A DNA stretch of 64,000 nt from Paenibacillus sp. R14(2021) (GTDB lineage Bacteria > Bacillota > Bacilli > Paenibacillales > Paenibacillaceae). This document shows positions 1-8,818 of the stretch, piece by piece. Position 1 is the stretch's first letter; the number at the start of each line of letters is the position of its first letter. The stretch is from the NCBI RefSeq assembly GCF_019431355.1, contig NZ_CP080269.1, forward strand, positions 2,294,001 through 2,358,000, given 5' to 3'. The notes below the pieces were generated by a model. The model was given only the letters and a program-made list of their open reading frames with translations. It was not told where the DNA came from and searched no databases. The position numbers were made by a program, and so were the translations under genes.

Positions 1-16
1 GCCGGGAACCTGAAAT

Positions 17-52
17 GATTTAGCAACGGCGCCGCCGCGCCGTCGCTAAATC
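17..52 (-). terminator. GC-rich hairpin after the sugar-binding protein gene
   Basis: Arms 17-31 and 38-52 are complementary over 15 positions with one mismatch and a 6-base loop. It lies 30 bases past the stop of the leftward binding-protein gene. No clear T-run follows on the minus strand, so it may be an mRNA-stabilising or attenuating stem between a highly expressed binding protein and downstream ATPase/permease genes outside the window, rather than a full terminator. Confidence 0.5.
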
Positions 53-81
53 AGGGTTTGCCAAGTCGGCTTACCGCTGGC

Positions 82-1224
82 TTATTTCAATTCGTCTTCT
101 GTGTAATAGCCGGAATCGACGAGTACTTGCTTGTAGTTCTCCTTGTCGACCGACACTGGCTCGAGCAGGAACGAAGGTACGATTTTCACGCCGTTATTGT
201 ACGTTTTCGTATCGTTGACTTTCGCTTCCTTGCCTTCAATGATCGCCTCCGCCATGCCGACCGCGACTTTCGCCAGCTCGCGCGTATCCTTGAAGATCGT
301 CGAGGTTTGCTCGCCGGCAATAATGGATTTAACCGATGCCACCTCGGCATCCTGGCCGCTGATGACTGGCATTGGCTTGTCGGCAGATCCGTAGCCTACG
401 CCTTTCAAGGAAGAGATGATGCCGATGCTGATACCGTCGTACGGAGACAGTACCGCGTGGACCGTGTCGCTCGCGTAGTTCGCGCTCAGCAGATTATCCA
501 TGCGGGCTTGCGCCGTCGCGCCATCCCAGCGAAGCGTGGCTACTTGTTCCATCTTGGTCTGGCCGCTCTTCACGACCAGCTTGCCGTTGTCGATGTACGG
601 CTGAAGCACGGACATAGCGCCGTCGAAGAAGAAGTAAGCATTGTTATCGTCGGGAGAGCCGGCGAACAGCTCGATATTGAATGGTCCTTTGCCGTCCTTC
701 AGGCCCAGCTTCTTCTCCAGGTATGACGCCTGCAGCACGCCGACCTTGAAGTTATCAAACGTGGCGTAGTAGGTGACATGCTCTGTGTTCTTGATCAGAC
801 GGTCGTATGCGATGACTTGAATCTTCTGGTCGGCTGCCTTCTGAAGCACGTCCGTCAGTGACTCGCCGTCGATGGCTGCGATGACCAGAACCTTCGCGCC
901 TTTAGTAATCATGTTCTCGATCTGGGAGACTTGATTCTCGATCACATCCTCCGCATACTGGAGGTCGACGCTGTAACCGAGCGTCTCGAATTCCTTTTTC
1001 ATGTTGGCGCCATCGCCTACCCAGCGCTCGGAGGACTTGGTCGGCATGGAGATGCCGATGCTGCCTTTGGCGCTGCTATCCGTGCTTCCGCCGCTGTCCG
1101 TGTCCGTTTTCGCGTTATTCGTCGTCGTGCTGGCCGGCTCCGTATTGTTCTTGGTGCTGCTGCCGCATGCGGCAAGGAGCAGTACCAGTACAGACAAGAC
1201 GATGAGCGTAAGTGATTTCTTCAT
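82..1224 (-). CDS. ChvE-like multiple-sugar ABC transporter substrate-binding lipoprotein
   Basis: This is a 380-residue secreted lipoprotein that should capture monosaccharides outside the membrane for an ABC importer. The N-terminus has a lysine-rich start, a hydrophobic stretch and the lipobox LLAAC (Cys at residue 20), followed by a Ser/Thr/Asn-rich linker. The rest reads as a type I periplasmic-binding fold of the ChvE/xylose-binding family, with the segments [21 protein letters not shown] and ISGQDAE. An AGGGGGAT ribosome site precedes the ATG. ATPase and permease genes normally follow directly, so they are probably left of the window. The exact sugar cannot be read from the sequence. 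Confidence 0.88.
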   Translation of the reverse strand: MKKSLTLIVLSVLVLLLAACGSSTKNNTEPASTTTNNAKTDTDSGGSTDSSAKGSIGISMPTKSSERWVGDGANMKKEFETLGYSVDLQYAEDVIENQVSQIENMITKGAKVLVIAAIDGESLTDVLQKAADQKIQVIAYDRLIKNTEHVTYYATFDNFKVGVLQASYLEKKLGLKDGKGPFNIELFAGSPDDNNAYFFFDGAMSVLQPYIDNGKLVVKSGQTKMEQVATLRWDGATAQARMDNLLSANYASDTVHAVLSPYDGISIGIISSLKGVGYGSADKPMPVISGQDAEVASVKSIIAGEQTSTIFKDTRELAKVAVGMAEAIIEGKEAKVNDTKTYNNGVKIVPSFLLEPVSVDKENYKQVLVDSGYYTEDELK

Positions 1225-1384
1225 TCTTGTGAATCCCCCTCATATCGATAGATGGTATGTGTTACTAGATTTAGCATACAAAAACGATTCTCGTAAATCT
1301 TTTCAATTCGTTAACCCCTTTTTATAAAAAATCAACGTTTTTATGGAAGCGCTTCGCCTTGCGTTCGTTGATGGTTTCATCAAC

Positions 1385-1411
1385 AAAAAAGGCCACTCCA
1401 ATTGGAGTGAC
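1385..1411 (-). terminator. intrinsic terminator-like hairpin with U-run (leftward)
   Basis: A GC-containing hairpin (1392-1399 with 1404-1411, loop AATT) includes the 16-base perfect palindrome 1394-1409. On the minus strand it is followed by six T. It would end a leftward transcript, but no convincing leftward gene lies upstream. It may belong to a lost gene or an antisense RNA. Confidence 0.5.
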
Positions 1412-1512
1412 ACAGTGTCTGTTGCATTCCGATGAGTTCGATTTGTGATTTTGCAGGATGTTCCTTCCATAACGTCGAAAGGAATTAGTAAAAAATATCA
1501 GCGGAGACAACC

Positions 1513-2133
1513 ATGAAAATTCCTTTGGAAGAACGAATTATGAAGTGGGTCCGAATCCTATCTGTGTTATTAATCCTATTCGTTGCAATCTTATTATCAT
1601 TAAAGCTAATTGAAGATTTACTTAAGTTCTCGTTAGGTAAAATAAGCGCTAATTGGGATGCCTTGGCGTTTGTGGCTACTTTAATTACAGGCGGTATCAC
1701 GCTTTACGGTATTCGAATTTCAATTAGCTACCCATACAATCGTGAATTGATTAACACGTATCCAAGAAGAAGGAAGTTAGCAGATGACATCATGCACGCC
1801 ACGCTGGATACATGGCGATTAACTAAACGTTTTTATGCAGAGAAGGAATATGATAAAATGCAAGCCGCAGTACTTGAGTGGCTTGGAAAGCAGGATGAAT
1901 TTTTTGAAAAGGCATCACATGTAAATGACAACATATACTTTGAAACTAGACAATTAAACAACATTTATAGTGATTTTGAATACCTATTGCAATTCGAAAA
2001 AAAGGTAATTGAAGAACACAAGGAAAGATTAGAAGCCTACTTCAAGGATCTTAATTTAACTAACATCAATTTATCAAATGAAATAGATAAAATTGAAAAA
2101 GAATACCTGGAACTAAAAAGACGTTATCGATAA
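1513..2133 (+). CDS. small AT-rich membrane protein with cytoplasmic helical domain, unknown function
   Basis: I do not recognise this 206-residue protein. Two hydrophobic segments (about residues 13-32 and 49-66) predict two membrane spans. The remaining 140 residues are highly charged and helix-prone, and the last 60 (Glu/Lys-rich with regular Leu/Ile) look like a coiled coil. A GGAG box six bases before the ATG supports the start. The gene is clearly more AT-rich than its neighbours, and a hairpin follows closely. Composition and isolation suggest horizontal acquisition, for example as a single-gene cargo. No catalytic motif is visible. Confidence 0.7.
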   Translation: MKIPLEERIMKWVRILSVLLILFVAILLSLKLIEDLLKFSLGKISANWDALAFVATLITGGITLYGIRISISYPYNRELINTYPRRRKLADDIMHATLDTWRLTKRFYAEKEYDKMQAAVLEWLGKQDEFFEKASHVNDNIYFETRQLNNIYSDFEYLLQFEKKVIEEHKERLEAYFKDLNLTNINLSNEIDKIEKEYLELKRRYR

Positions 2134-2159
2134 GATGCCGCGAACAGCTATGCAGCGCA

Positions 2160-2190
2160 AAGACGCTTCTCCCACCAGGGGAAGCGTCTT
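2160..2190. terminator. strong hairpin after the small membrane protein
   Basis: Arms 2160-2169 and 2181-2190 pair perfectly, with a C/G-rich inner part. It lies 26 bases past the preceding stop and separates the rightward membrane-protein gene from the leftward gene remnant. Confidence 0.65.
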
Positions 2191-2226
2191 CATTAACAAT
2201 CTCCTGCCACTGCTAATCCCAACCGC

Positions 2227-2607
2227 TCATCGCCCAGCTTTATTCAAAGCTCTCACATACAACCCATTATCAGTCACCACGATCTCACTCTTCTTATCTA
2301 TGCCATTGCGCTCATAAATCTTATCGCCAGCTTTCAAGCTGTTACTGTCCCCATCCTGTTCGACATTCGGATGAACATCAGGCGGCGGTGTTGCATCAAA
2401 ATTCACCATGTTTCTTTTCACCTGTCCGAGCTCTCGTCCAATCTCTTCCTTCGGAACGACAGAATTGCTGATGATATAGGTAGTCCCCTCCCAGATAACG
2501 AACCCATATGCCCAAGAACCTGCATCATCCCTCCCATTACGAACAAGCTCTTGGTCCGCATTCCTATACGTTATAACGATGTCATAAACTGGAAAGTTGC
2601 GAAGCTC
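2227..2607 (-). pseudogene. 5'-truncated remnant of a hypothetical protein
   Basis: An open frame of about 127 codons runs from a TAG at 2608-2610 to the stop at 2227, but the first possible start is a GTG at 2421, deep inside what reads as conserved protein (WEGTTYIISN upstream, GDSNSLKAGDKIYE downstream). The reading therefore lacks its N-terminus. The C-terminal part resembles short lipoprotein-like hypothetical proteins of bacilli with a GDSN-L-GTKIYE segment, but I cannot name the family. A short 64-residue product from the GTG is possible but has no good ribosome site. Confidence 0.5.
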
Positions 2608-2728
2608 CTACAATGTACATACTTCCAGTCAGAGAACGATAGGAAGAGGAGATCAGCGCTCGCTGCCGAAATAGTTCAAACCCGCAGATAAAGCAGCAGT
2701 GGACACCATTTATTTGGAGGTAATGACT

Positions 2729-4042
2729 ATGAACGAGAACAAGTGGGATGATTTGCTCGCGTCACTGAACGAGCAGGAGAAAGCAGTCATTAAGGAAATC
2801 ACGCAGGCGATTCGCGATGACCAAGCAGCGTCTGCAGCGCAACTGTTTCATACGCACGCTTGGCTGGCATCCTTCGTCAATGTCCCCTGCTTTGCTTTCG
2901 ATAGTCCGGCAATTGTAGTGGCAGCTTCTAGAGGAAGTCGCGAGATGGTCGATGTCTTGCTTGCGAACGGGGCGGATATCAACGCGAAAAGTCAGTGGTG
3001 GGCTGGAGGTTTCGGCGTCTTGCACAATGACCAACGCGATCTTGCGCCTTACCTGATCGAACGCGGAGCGCAAGTCGATACTCACGCGGCCGCTGCATTA
3101 GACATGATGGACCTGCTGTCGGAGATGGTGGAAGCGGACCCTGCCGTCGTTAATCTGCGCGGGCCTGACGGTCAGGTTCCTCTTCATTTTGCCAAAGAAC
3201 GCCGGATCATCGATTTCCTTCTTACTCATGGCGCGGATATCGATCGACGCGATATTGATCATGGCAGCACGCCGGCACAATGGGCGGTAGATGACCCGGA
3301 CAAGTGCAGGTACCTCATAGAGCGCGGCGCCGAGACGGATATCTTTATCGCCTGCATCCTGAACGACGTCGAAGCCGTATCGCGTCTCTTGGCAAGCGAT
3401 CCCGATGTGCTGAACGCCCAAGTGGGGCAAGGCGTATTCACGTCAGGCGATTCGGACGGCGGACATATCTATCTCTACAAAATCGGTGCTGGAACGCGTC
3501 CTTTGTTTCTCGCACAGCGCCTGCAACGCGATGAAATCTTAGCTTTAATGCTGCGCTACAGCTCGACCGAGCAGCAGTTCTTGCTGGCATGCTACCAGGC
3601 CGACACGGCTGCCGTCCACGCGATTGCTGCTGAGCATCCGAATCTTGCTGCATCGCTGCAGCCCGTCGATGCTAGTGTGATCGTGGATGCGGCGGACGAT
3701 CGGCGGCTGGACGCGGTTCGTATCATGCTGGAAGTTGGATTCCCCGTCGATGCACGGCGCCGCCCGCAATCAGCGACCGCCCTGCATATGGCAGCCAGTC
3801 AAGGAAATCTAGAAATCGTTGCCTTGCTGCTCCAGCACGGCGCGTCCGTTCATGCCATCAATGAGTTTGGCGGAACGCCGCTCGGCAGCTGCATCTGGGG
3901 GTCTCAACATCTCCGGCATCCTGCCGGAGACTACGCAGCGGTAACGCGAAACCTCATCGAGGCCGGGGCGAAGCTGCCTGATCATGTAATGGGCAGCGAG
4001 GAAGTAAAGACAGTGCTAATCGCGCATGGCGTAAGAGATTGA
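2729..4042 (+). CDS. ankyrin-repeat protein
   Basis: This 437-residue protein consists largely of ankyrin repeats. At least eight are visible, with typical turns such as IVVAASRGSREMVDVLLANGADIN and ALHMAASQGNLEIVALLLQHG (each shown in part), plus degenerate ones between. Ankyrin proteins bind other proteins and no enzyme domain is present, so the partner is unknown. The start was set at the ATG at 2729 because GGAGG (2716-2720) sits eight bases before it; earlier in-frame ATGs at 2699 and 2723 are badly spaced. There is no signal peptide, so it should be cytoplasmic. It is convergent with the DUF1003 gene, the stops being 8 bases apart. Confidence 0.85.
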   Translation: MNENKWDDLLASLNEQEKAVIKEITQAIRDDQAASAAQLFHTHAWLASFVNVPCFAFDSPAIVVAASRGSREMVDVLLANGADINAKSQWWAGGFGVLHNDQRDLAPYLIERGAQVDTHAAAALDMMDLLSEMVEADPAVVNLRGPDGQVPLHFAKERRIIDFLLTHGADIDRRDIDHGSTPAQWAVDDPDKCRYLIERGAETDIFIACILNDVEAVSRLLASDPDVLNAQVGQGVFTSGDSDGGHIYLYKIGAGTRPLFLAQRLQRDEILALMLRYSSTEQQFLLACYQADTAAVHAIAAEHPNLAASLQPVDASVIVDAADDRRLDAVRIMLEVGFPVDARRRPQSATALHMAASQGNLEIVALLLQHGASVHAINEFGGTPLGSCIWGSQHLRHPAGDYAAVTRNLIEAGAKLPDHVMGSEEVKTVLIAHGVRD

Positions 4043-4049
4043 ACCTATT

Positions 4050-4592
4050 CTATTCGTCTTTCAAGTTATTACTCGAGTTCTCTAGCAGCAAGGATTTGAT
4101 CTCCGCGAGTTCAGTTTGCACTTCTTGCCTGAACATACCAAAACCGGCCTCCAGCCGGTGCAGATGCGCCTGTATGTCGACGATTTCTTGTTCCGCCTTG
4201 TAGTTGATGGCGTAGTCGATTATGGATTCCCTTTTGTCCCTTGTGGCTTGCCGATTCTGGCTCATCATAATAATAGGGGCCTGAAAGCCTGCTAGAAAAG
4301 ACAAGACAAGGTTTAGCAAAATGAAGGGCGGTTCGTCGAAATGCAAGATCTTCGTGAATGATAAGGTATTGACGACGATCCATAACAGCAGGATGCCGCA
4401 AAAAATCAGGATGAATCGCCAGCTGCCGCCGAACGAAGCGATACGATCGGCCAGCCTATTCGCGAAGGTAGTCGATTGGTTATATTCCTCGTTCAGGTGC
4501 TCGTGAATTTGTTTCTCGAACTCGTCCACGAGCGTGTTGACGCGTTTGCCGTAATCCTTGATTTCCTTTGAATAAGGCTTTTTCACTGCCAT
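4050..4592 (-). CDS. DUF1003 family membrane protein
   Basis: This 180-residue protein matches the DUF1003 layout: a charged N-terminal helix (residues about 1-45), two closely spaced membrane spans (about 57-78 and 90-110) with the family's SWRFILIF and PFILLNLVLSFLAGFQAPIIMMSQNRQ style segments, and a C-terminal coiled coil with Asp/Arg-rich ends. The function of the family is unknown. The start was placed at the ATG at 4592 with AAGGA just upstream; a GTG four codons earlier is an alternative. It is transcribed alone towards the ankyrin gene. Confidence 0.85.
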   Translation of the reverse strand: MAVKKPYSKEIKDYGKRVNTLVDEFEKQIHEHLNEEYNQSTTFANRLADRIASFGGSWRFILIFCGILLLWIVVNTLSFTKILHFDEPPFILLNLVLSFLAGFQAPIIMMSQNRQATRDKRESIIDYAINYKAEQEIVDIQAHLHRLEAGFGMFRQEVQTELAEIKSLLLENSSNNLKDE

Positions 4593-4708
4593 TGGTTCCT
4601 TCACTCTCCATGGGTTCGCATGCTATCCCTTAAACATTAGAATAGAAGCGCAGAAGCGTCAAGACTTGCCCGCTCTGAACGGAGCTCGAAGGAGCAGTGT
4701 TCATAACA

Positions 4709-4743
4709 GAAGAAGAATCCGCGTCCCGCGCGGATTCTTCTTC
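4709..4743. terminator. bidirectional intrinsic terminator
   Basis: Perfect 15-bp arms (4709-4723 and 4729-4743) with a 5-base loop and A/T-rich stem ends on both sides. It lies just after the leftward oxidoreductase operon (stop at 4776). Confidence 0.75.
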
Positions 4744-4775
4744 ATTGCAGGCACATATACACGCTGCCTGTTCGT

Positions 4776-5789
4776 TTACAGCTTGACCTTCTGCCCCGTC
4801 CGTGCGCTCTCGATAGCGCCGAAAACCATGGCTACGCTCTTGATATTGTCCAGGCTGTCCGTCTCCGCAGGACGGCCTTCCTCCAGTGCTGTGAACATCT
4901 CGTCCAGGCAGCCCCAGTGGCCTTCCTGCCCTTCCCACTTCGACTCGCCTTCGATGCGCAGCAGCTCGCGGATGAAGCCCTCCGGCTTCTCCGGATTGAC
5001 CACTTCGCCGTACGGCAGGGACGCGCCATCCCAGCGGGCGCTGCCCCTGCTTCCGTTCACGCGCCAATCCGCTTCCCACGAGGTGTTCAGCCCGTCCGCG
5101 CACCAGGAGCCCCGGTAGGTGAAGACAGAGCCGTCGCTCATTTCGTAAATGCACACTGCAGACGCATTGCCTTTGTACCACGACCCCGGCGGGTTAAACT
5201 CGTGGCAGTAGACGGATACGGGATCCGCGCCGCTGATGAACCGCGCTTGGTCGAACGTATGGATCGCCATGTCAATAATAAGCGGGCTGTCCATGGCATC
5301 GCGGAACCCGCCAAAATGCGCGCCGAGGAAGAAGTCCGCGTGGATCGCGCCAACCGTGCCGACCGCGCCGGATGCCAGCATGTCGCGGAACGAACGGATC
5401 TGCTTCAAATAGCGGCGGTTCTGCATGACGGAGTATCGCTTGCCCGTCGCCTGGCTCAGCGCGACGATTTCCTGCGCATCCGCATAGGACTCCGCCATCG
5501 GCTTCTCGCCGAATACATTGCAGCCGGCGTTCATAGCTGCCGTGACAATTTGCTTGTGACTGGCTGGGATCGTGACGTCGAATACGAGATTCGCGTCCGT
5601 TGCTACCAGTGCAGCTCCAAGATCCGTGAACGTCGGCACTTGCAGGCCGCGCTTCGCCGCCATGGCTTTAGCGCTTTCCTCATAGATGTCGACAAGGCCG
5701 ACGATCTCGGCATTACCGCGCTGGACTGCGTAATCCAGCCATGTATTCGACATGCCGCCGCAGCCGGCGACGACGATTTTATGCGTCAT
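4776..5789 (-). CDS. Gfo/Idh/MocA family NAD(P)-dependent oxidoreductase
   Basis: A 337-residue sugar or inositol dehydrogenase-like enzyme. The N-terminal Rossmann fold begins VVAGCGGMS, and the signature E-K-P-M-A-E (about residue 92) contains the lysine used in catalysis by this family. The C-terminal half is the usual substrate-binding beta sheet, with MAIHTFDQAR at the active-site histidine. It is second in a two-gene operon, 21 bases after the sugar isomerase-like gene; such pairs convert keto-sugars or inositols. The ATG is preceded by AAGGA. The substrate is not predictable. Confidence 0.88.
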   Translation of the reverse strand: MTHKIVVAGCGGMSNTWLDYAVQRGNAEIVGLVDIYEESAKAMAAKRGLQVPTFTDLGAALVATDANLVFDVTIPASHKQIVTAAMNAGCNVFGEKPMAESYADAQEIVALSQATGKRYSVMQNRRYLKQIRSFRDMLASGAVGTVGAIHADFFLGAHFGGFRDAMDSPLIIDMAIHTFDQARFISGADPVSVYCHEFNPPGSWYKGNASAVCIYEMSDGSVFTYRGSWCADGLNTSWEADWRVNGSRGSARWDGASLPYGEVVNPEKPEGFIRELLRIEGESKWEGQEGHWGCLDEMFTALEEGRPAETDSLDNIKSVAMVFGAIESARTGQKVKL

Positions 5790-5810
5790 GATCCTTCGCT
5801 CCCTTGTCTG

Positions 5811-6704
5811 TTATTCGACCGGGTTCGGGACGAAATTCCCGCCGCGGCAGTGTTTCAAGTAATTCAATCCGTGTACTTGTCCTGTCATCTCGAGCTCGCC
5901 GCGGTAGACCGGATCATGCCAGCCCTCGATATCAATGCTGCCCGCATAACCCGCTTGACGCAAAATCGTAATGATGTCGGTCCAGTTCGTATCGCCGAAG
6001 CCAGGCGTCCGGTGCCACACGAATTCGCGCGGTCCGTGAATGCCATATTCCTTCACGATATCCCATGCAATGGTGGCGTCTTTGCCGTGCACGTTGAAAA
6101 TTTTGCCGACCCATTTGCGAAGCTGCGGAATCGGATCGATGAGGCTGACCATCTGATGGCAGGGCTCCCACTGCAGGCCGACGTTATCCATCGGCACCGC
6201 GTTGAACATCATTTCCCATGCGGTTGGGTTATGCGCGATGTTCCAGTCGCCGCTGCTCCAAGTGCCGCCCATGTCGCAGTTCTCGAACGCAAGCCGAATG
6301 CCGCGTGATTCCGCGCGTTTCGCCAGCTCGCCGAAGACCTCGCCGAAGCGCGTCATGGATTCGTCGATGCTGCCGGGCATCCGCCCCGAGAAGCCGGACA
6401 CCAGCTTCGTGCCGAACGCTTCCGCCGCATCGATCAGCCGCTCCCAGCTGGCGAGCGTGTCCGCATTGTCGCCGGCACCCGTAAGCGGGTTGCCGAAGAT
6501 GCCCAGATGCGAGATGACGACGTCGTGGTCCGCGATTTGCTCTCTTACCGACTTCGCCAGCTCGAACAAATTCGTCTCGCCCGTGGTTTGCCAGAACGTC
6601 AATCCGAACGACTCGAAGCCGTGCGGGATAATTTGGGGAATGATTTTGGCTGCTGAACTGCCGCCTACGAGTGTACCGATTCGAATAGCTTGCATGTGCT
6701 GCAT
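5811..6704 (-). CDS. sugar phosphate isomerase/epimerase (xylose isomerase-like TIM barrel)
   Basis: A 297-residue AP endonuclease 2/xylose isomerase-like TIM barrel. Metal-binding positions typical of the family are visible in AFENCDMGG, QWEPCHQM, NVHGKDA and DIEGWHDP (Glu, His/Asp, His and Glu ligands). It probably isomerises or epimerises a keto-sugar, or acts as a dehydratase, together with the Gfo/Idh enzyme that follows. The ATG at 6704 has AAGGG five bases upstream; a GTG two codons earlier is also possible. It is divergent from an AraC regulator that may control it. Confidence 0.85.
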   Translation of the reverse strand: MQHMQAIRIGTLVGGSSAAKIIPQIIPHGFESFGLTFWQTTGETNLFELAKSVREQIADHDVVISHLGIFGNPLTGAGDNADTLASWERLIDAAEAFGTKLVSGFSGRMPGSIDESMTRFGEVFGELAKRAESRGIRLAFENCDMGGTWSSGDWNIAHNPTAWEMMFNAVPMDNVGLQWEPCHQMVSLIDPIPQLRKWVGKIFNVHGKDATIAWDIVKEYGIHGPREFVWHRTPGFGDTNWTDIITILRQAGYAGSIDIEGWHDPVYRGELEMTGQVHGLNYLKHCRGGNFVPNPVE

Positions 6705-6881
6705 TCTCACCCTTCAGTTCAATTTTGCACTGCCCTTATCGTACTGAAAGATTGCCGTTGAGACTAGGGACGAAATTGTGTTATATTCGTACAATCTTAT
6801 GATTCTATCTTGAATAAAACGGTACCATTCGAGAATTCATTCATCTTTGACGTAAAATCGTACTTATGAGGAGGCACTCCC

Positions 6882-7751
6882 ATGACGGTCAGTCCGCTCA
6901 AAGAAAATACGCAGATCCCCGATCGCACGTTTCCCATCAATGTATTCATGGTCGGAGGCATCCACCCCCATTGGCATGATCACATTGAATGGATTTACGT
7001 CAAGGAAGGACAGGCAAGAGTGCAAATCGACGGCTCGTACGAGCAGCTGAATAAGGGAGAGCTTGCTTTCGTCAATTCGAAACAGCTGCATGGTGCGGTC
7101 AGACTCGTCCCCGATACGGAGCTCATCTGCATCGTCTTCAATGAAGCTTTGGTGCGCGGAAGCGGCCTCGACATAACGGAACACCACTATTTCGTTCCCT
7201 ATCTGAACCAGCACATGAAATGGCCGAGCCTTATGCGGCAGTCCGATCCTTTCATCGATGAGATGAATGCTTCATTCTCGCGCCTGCTTGTGGAATTCAA
7301 GAACAAAATGCCCGGCTACGAGCTGCTCGTGAAGGCCGAGCTGCTTCGGATCTTCGGCCTCTACTTCCGCTTCGCCCAGCAGTGCACATCCCAATCGCTG
7401 CCTCGCATCCAGAAGCCGTACGATTTCTCGAGTCTGCTCCAGACGCTGCGCGAGCGGTATCAGGAAACGATCAGCGTCGGGGAAGCCGCTCGCCTGGTGA
7501 ACTTGAGCCCGAATCATTTTTGCAAAATCTTCAAGCAGGTAACCGGTAAAACCTTAATTGAATACATGCACATGCTCCGCGTCCAGGAAGCGGAACGGCT
7601 GCTGCGCGATACCGACTATCCCATTACCGAAATCGCCGATCTTGTCGGTTTCTCCAACATGACGTACTTCGGCCGGGTGTTCAAGAAAGTACGCAATATG
7701 GCGCCGTCCATGGTCCGCAAAGGACAATTGGAATGGAAAAGCCAGCTATGA
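6882..7751 (+). CDS. AraC family transcriptional regulator with cupin sensor domain
   Basis: A 289-residue regulator. The N-terminal part (about 1-150) is a cupin-like ligand pocket (HPHWHDHIEW, GELAFVNSKQLHG). The C-terminal 100 residues carry two helix-turn-helix motifs (VGEAARLVNLSPNHFCKIFK and ITEIADLVGFSNMTYFGRVF) of the AraC/XylS type. The start has a perfect GAGGAGG seven bases before ATG. It is divergent from the isomerase/oxidoreductase pair, with 177 bases between them, and so is likely their sugar-responsive activator. That regulatory link is inferred from position. Confidence 0.9.
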   Translation: MTVSPLKENTQIPDRTFPINVFMVGGIHPHWHDHIEWIYVKEGQARVQIDGSYEQLNKGELAFVNSKQLHGAVRLVPDTELICIVFNEALVRGSGLDITEHHYFVPYLNQHMKWPSLMRQSDPFIDEMNASFSRLLVEFKNKMPGYELLVKAELLRIFGLYFRFAQQCTSQSLPRIQKPYDFSSLLQTLRERYQETISVGEAARLVNLSPNHFCKIFKQVTGKTLIEYMHMLRVQEAERLLRDTDYPITEIADLVGFSNMTYFGRVFKKVRNMAPSMVRKGQLEWKSQL

Positions 7752-7829
7752 CACACCTCCCATCCATTCGCACCGCGAACAAAACATGGTAAACTGATTT
7801 TAAATGACACGGAAAGGCTGGAAACCCAG

Positions 7830-8636
7830 GTGGAACATCTAGCAACGATCGAACCGGCCGCCTATCACCCGTTTGCGGATGAAGCGGCGTTAATCGAACA
7901 ATGCAAGCAGTGGAGCTTGTTGTCCGACAAAGCGTTGAAATCGAAATCGTTTGTGTATAAGAAGAACGGAAGCACCCTGCCATGCACAATCATCGGCCTC
8001 GTAGACGACATGACCGCGGTCATCGAGCTCGGCAACAAGCAGCGGCATTGCATTCATCCTTCGCTGCTGAAGGAGATGCAGGCAGCCAACTACGGCCAGA
8101 AGTCGGCAGCGGCGGCTGAAGCGACTGACACGGCGACTGATGCGGCCGACGTCGCTGAAGCAGCTGAACCGGCCGTACCGCAGACGGCTGAAGCTTTCGA
8201 AGCTTCCGAGCCGCAGCAAGACAACGCAGCTGATGCCGAAGCTGCGCCGAAGTTGGCCGCAGAAGCACCAGCGCCTGTAGCGAAAAAGGAGCAATCCCCT
8301 CCTCTCCCAAAAGAAGAGAAGAAGAAAAAGTCATCCAAGCTGCAGCTCCCGGAAGAGAAGGTCAAACTCACAGCAGTCGTGCAGGAATTCACGACGGTAC
8401 CGAACCATTTCTCCGACGAGGAGGACGAGGTTATCATCTACGAGCAGGTGGCGATCGTCGGCGAGCCTGTTATCGACGTTGGCCTCGCTTGGTCCAGCAA
8501 CAGCACGACGCTCAAGAAGTTCGAGCTTGAGGTCGGCGATGCGATTGCATTCGAAGCGAAGATCGTCGCGAAGAAATTGACCAAGCACCCCGTTCCGTAC
8601 AAAATCAACAACCCAAGCAAGATTCAGAAGACGTAA
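7830..8636 (+). CDS. hypothetical protein with Ala/Glu-rich linker between two small domains
   Basis: A 268-residue cytoplasmic protein I do not recognise. Residues 1-90 form a compact N-terminal domain (CTIIGLVDDMTAVIELGNKQRHCIHP looks like beta strands). Residues about 91-175 are a low-complexity linker of Ala, Glu and Pro ending in a lysine run (KKKKSSK). The C-terminal 90 residues form a beta-rich domain (VGDAIAFEAKIVAKKL) that has the look of a small OB-like fold, though this is only an impression. The start is a GTG with a weak AAAGG upstream. It follows the AraC gene by 78 bases and ends before a strong terminator. Confidence 0.7.
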   Translation: MEHLATIEPAAYHPFADEAALIEQCKQWSLLSDKALKSKSFVYKKNGSTLPCTIIGLVDDMTAVIELGNKQRHCIHPSLLKEMQAANYGQKSAAAAEATDTATDAADVAEAAEPAVPQTAEAFEASEPQQDNAADAEAAPKLAAEAPAPVAKKEQSPPLPKEEKKKKSSKLQLPEEKVKLTAVVQEFTTVPNHFSDEEDEVIIYEQVAIVGEPVIDVGLAWSSNSTTLKKFELEVGDAIAFEAKIVAKKLTKHPVPYKINNPSKIQKT

Positions 8637-8738
8637 GCAGAGCCAGACAGACCTTAACTCGAACTTCGCACGGGTCGGTCAATGACCAGACCAGTCACCT
8701 AGCTTGCAGCGTTCCGCCATATACGAATCGCCTTACAA

Positions 8739-8804
8739 ACAAAAGTCCGCAGCCCGCGGCCGGCCTCCTTAAGGGAAGCTGGCCGCACGGCTGCGGACTT
8801 TTGT
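8739..8804. terminator. long bidirectional intrinsic terminator
   Basis: Outer arms 8739-8752 and 8791-8804 pair perfectly, with a further GC-rich inner stem (GGCCGGC with GCTGGCC). A/T runs on both sides make it able to stop the rightward hypothetical gene and the leftward epimerase gene. Confidence 0.8.
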
Positions 8805-8818
8805 CATTGCCTATCGCT

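Noticed and set aside
1344-1357. cre box upstream of the ChvE-like gene
   Set aside because: Only the core GAAGCGCTTC matches; at least four other consensus positions fail, and it lies about 120 bases from the start.
1322-1510. 62-codon leftward ORF
   Set aside because: No ribosome site or recognisable protein pattern, and it runs through a terminator hairpin.
4917-6308. 463-codon plus-strand open frame over the oxidoreductase/isomerase operon
   Set aside because: Antisense shadow spanning two well-supported genes; the translation has no family features.
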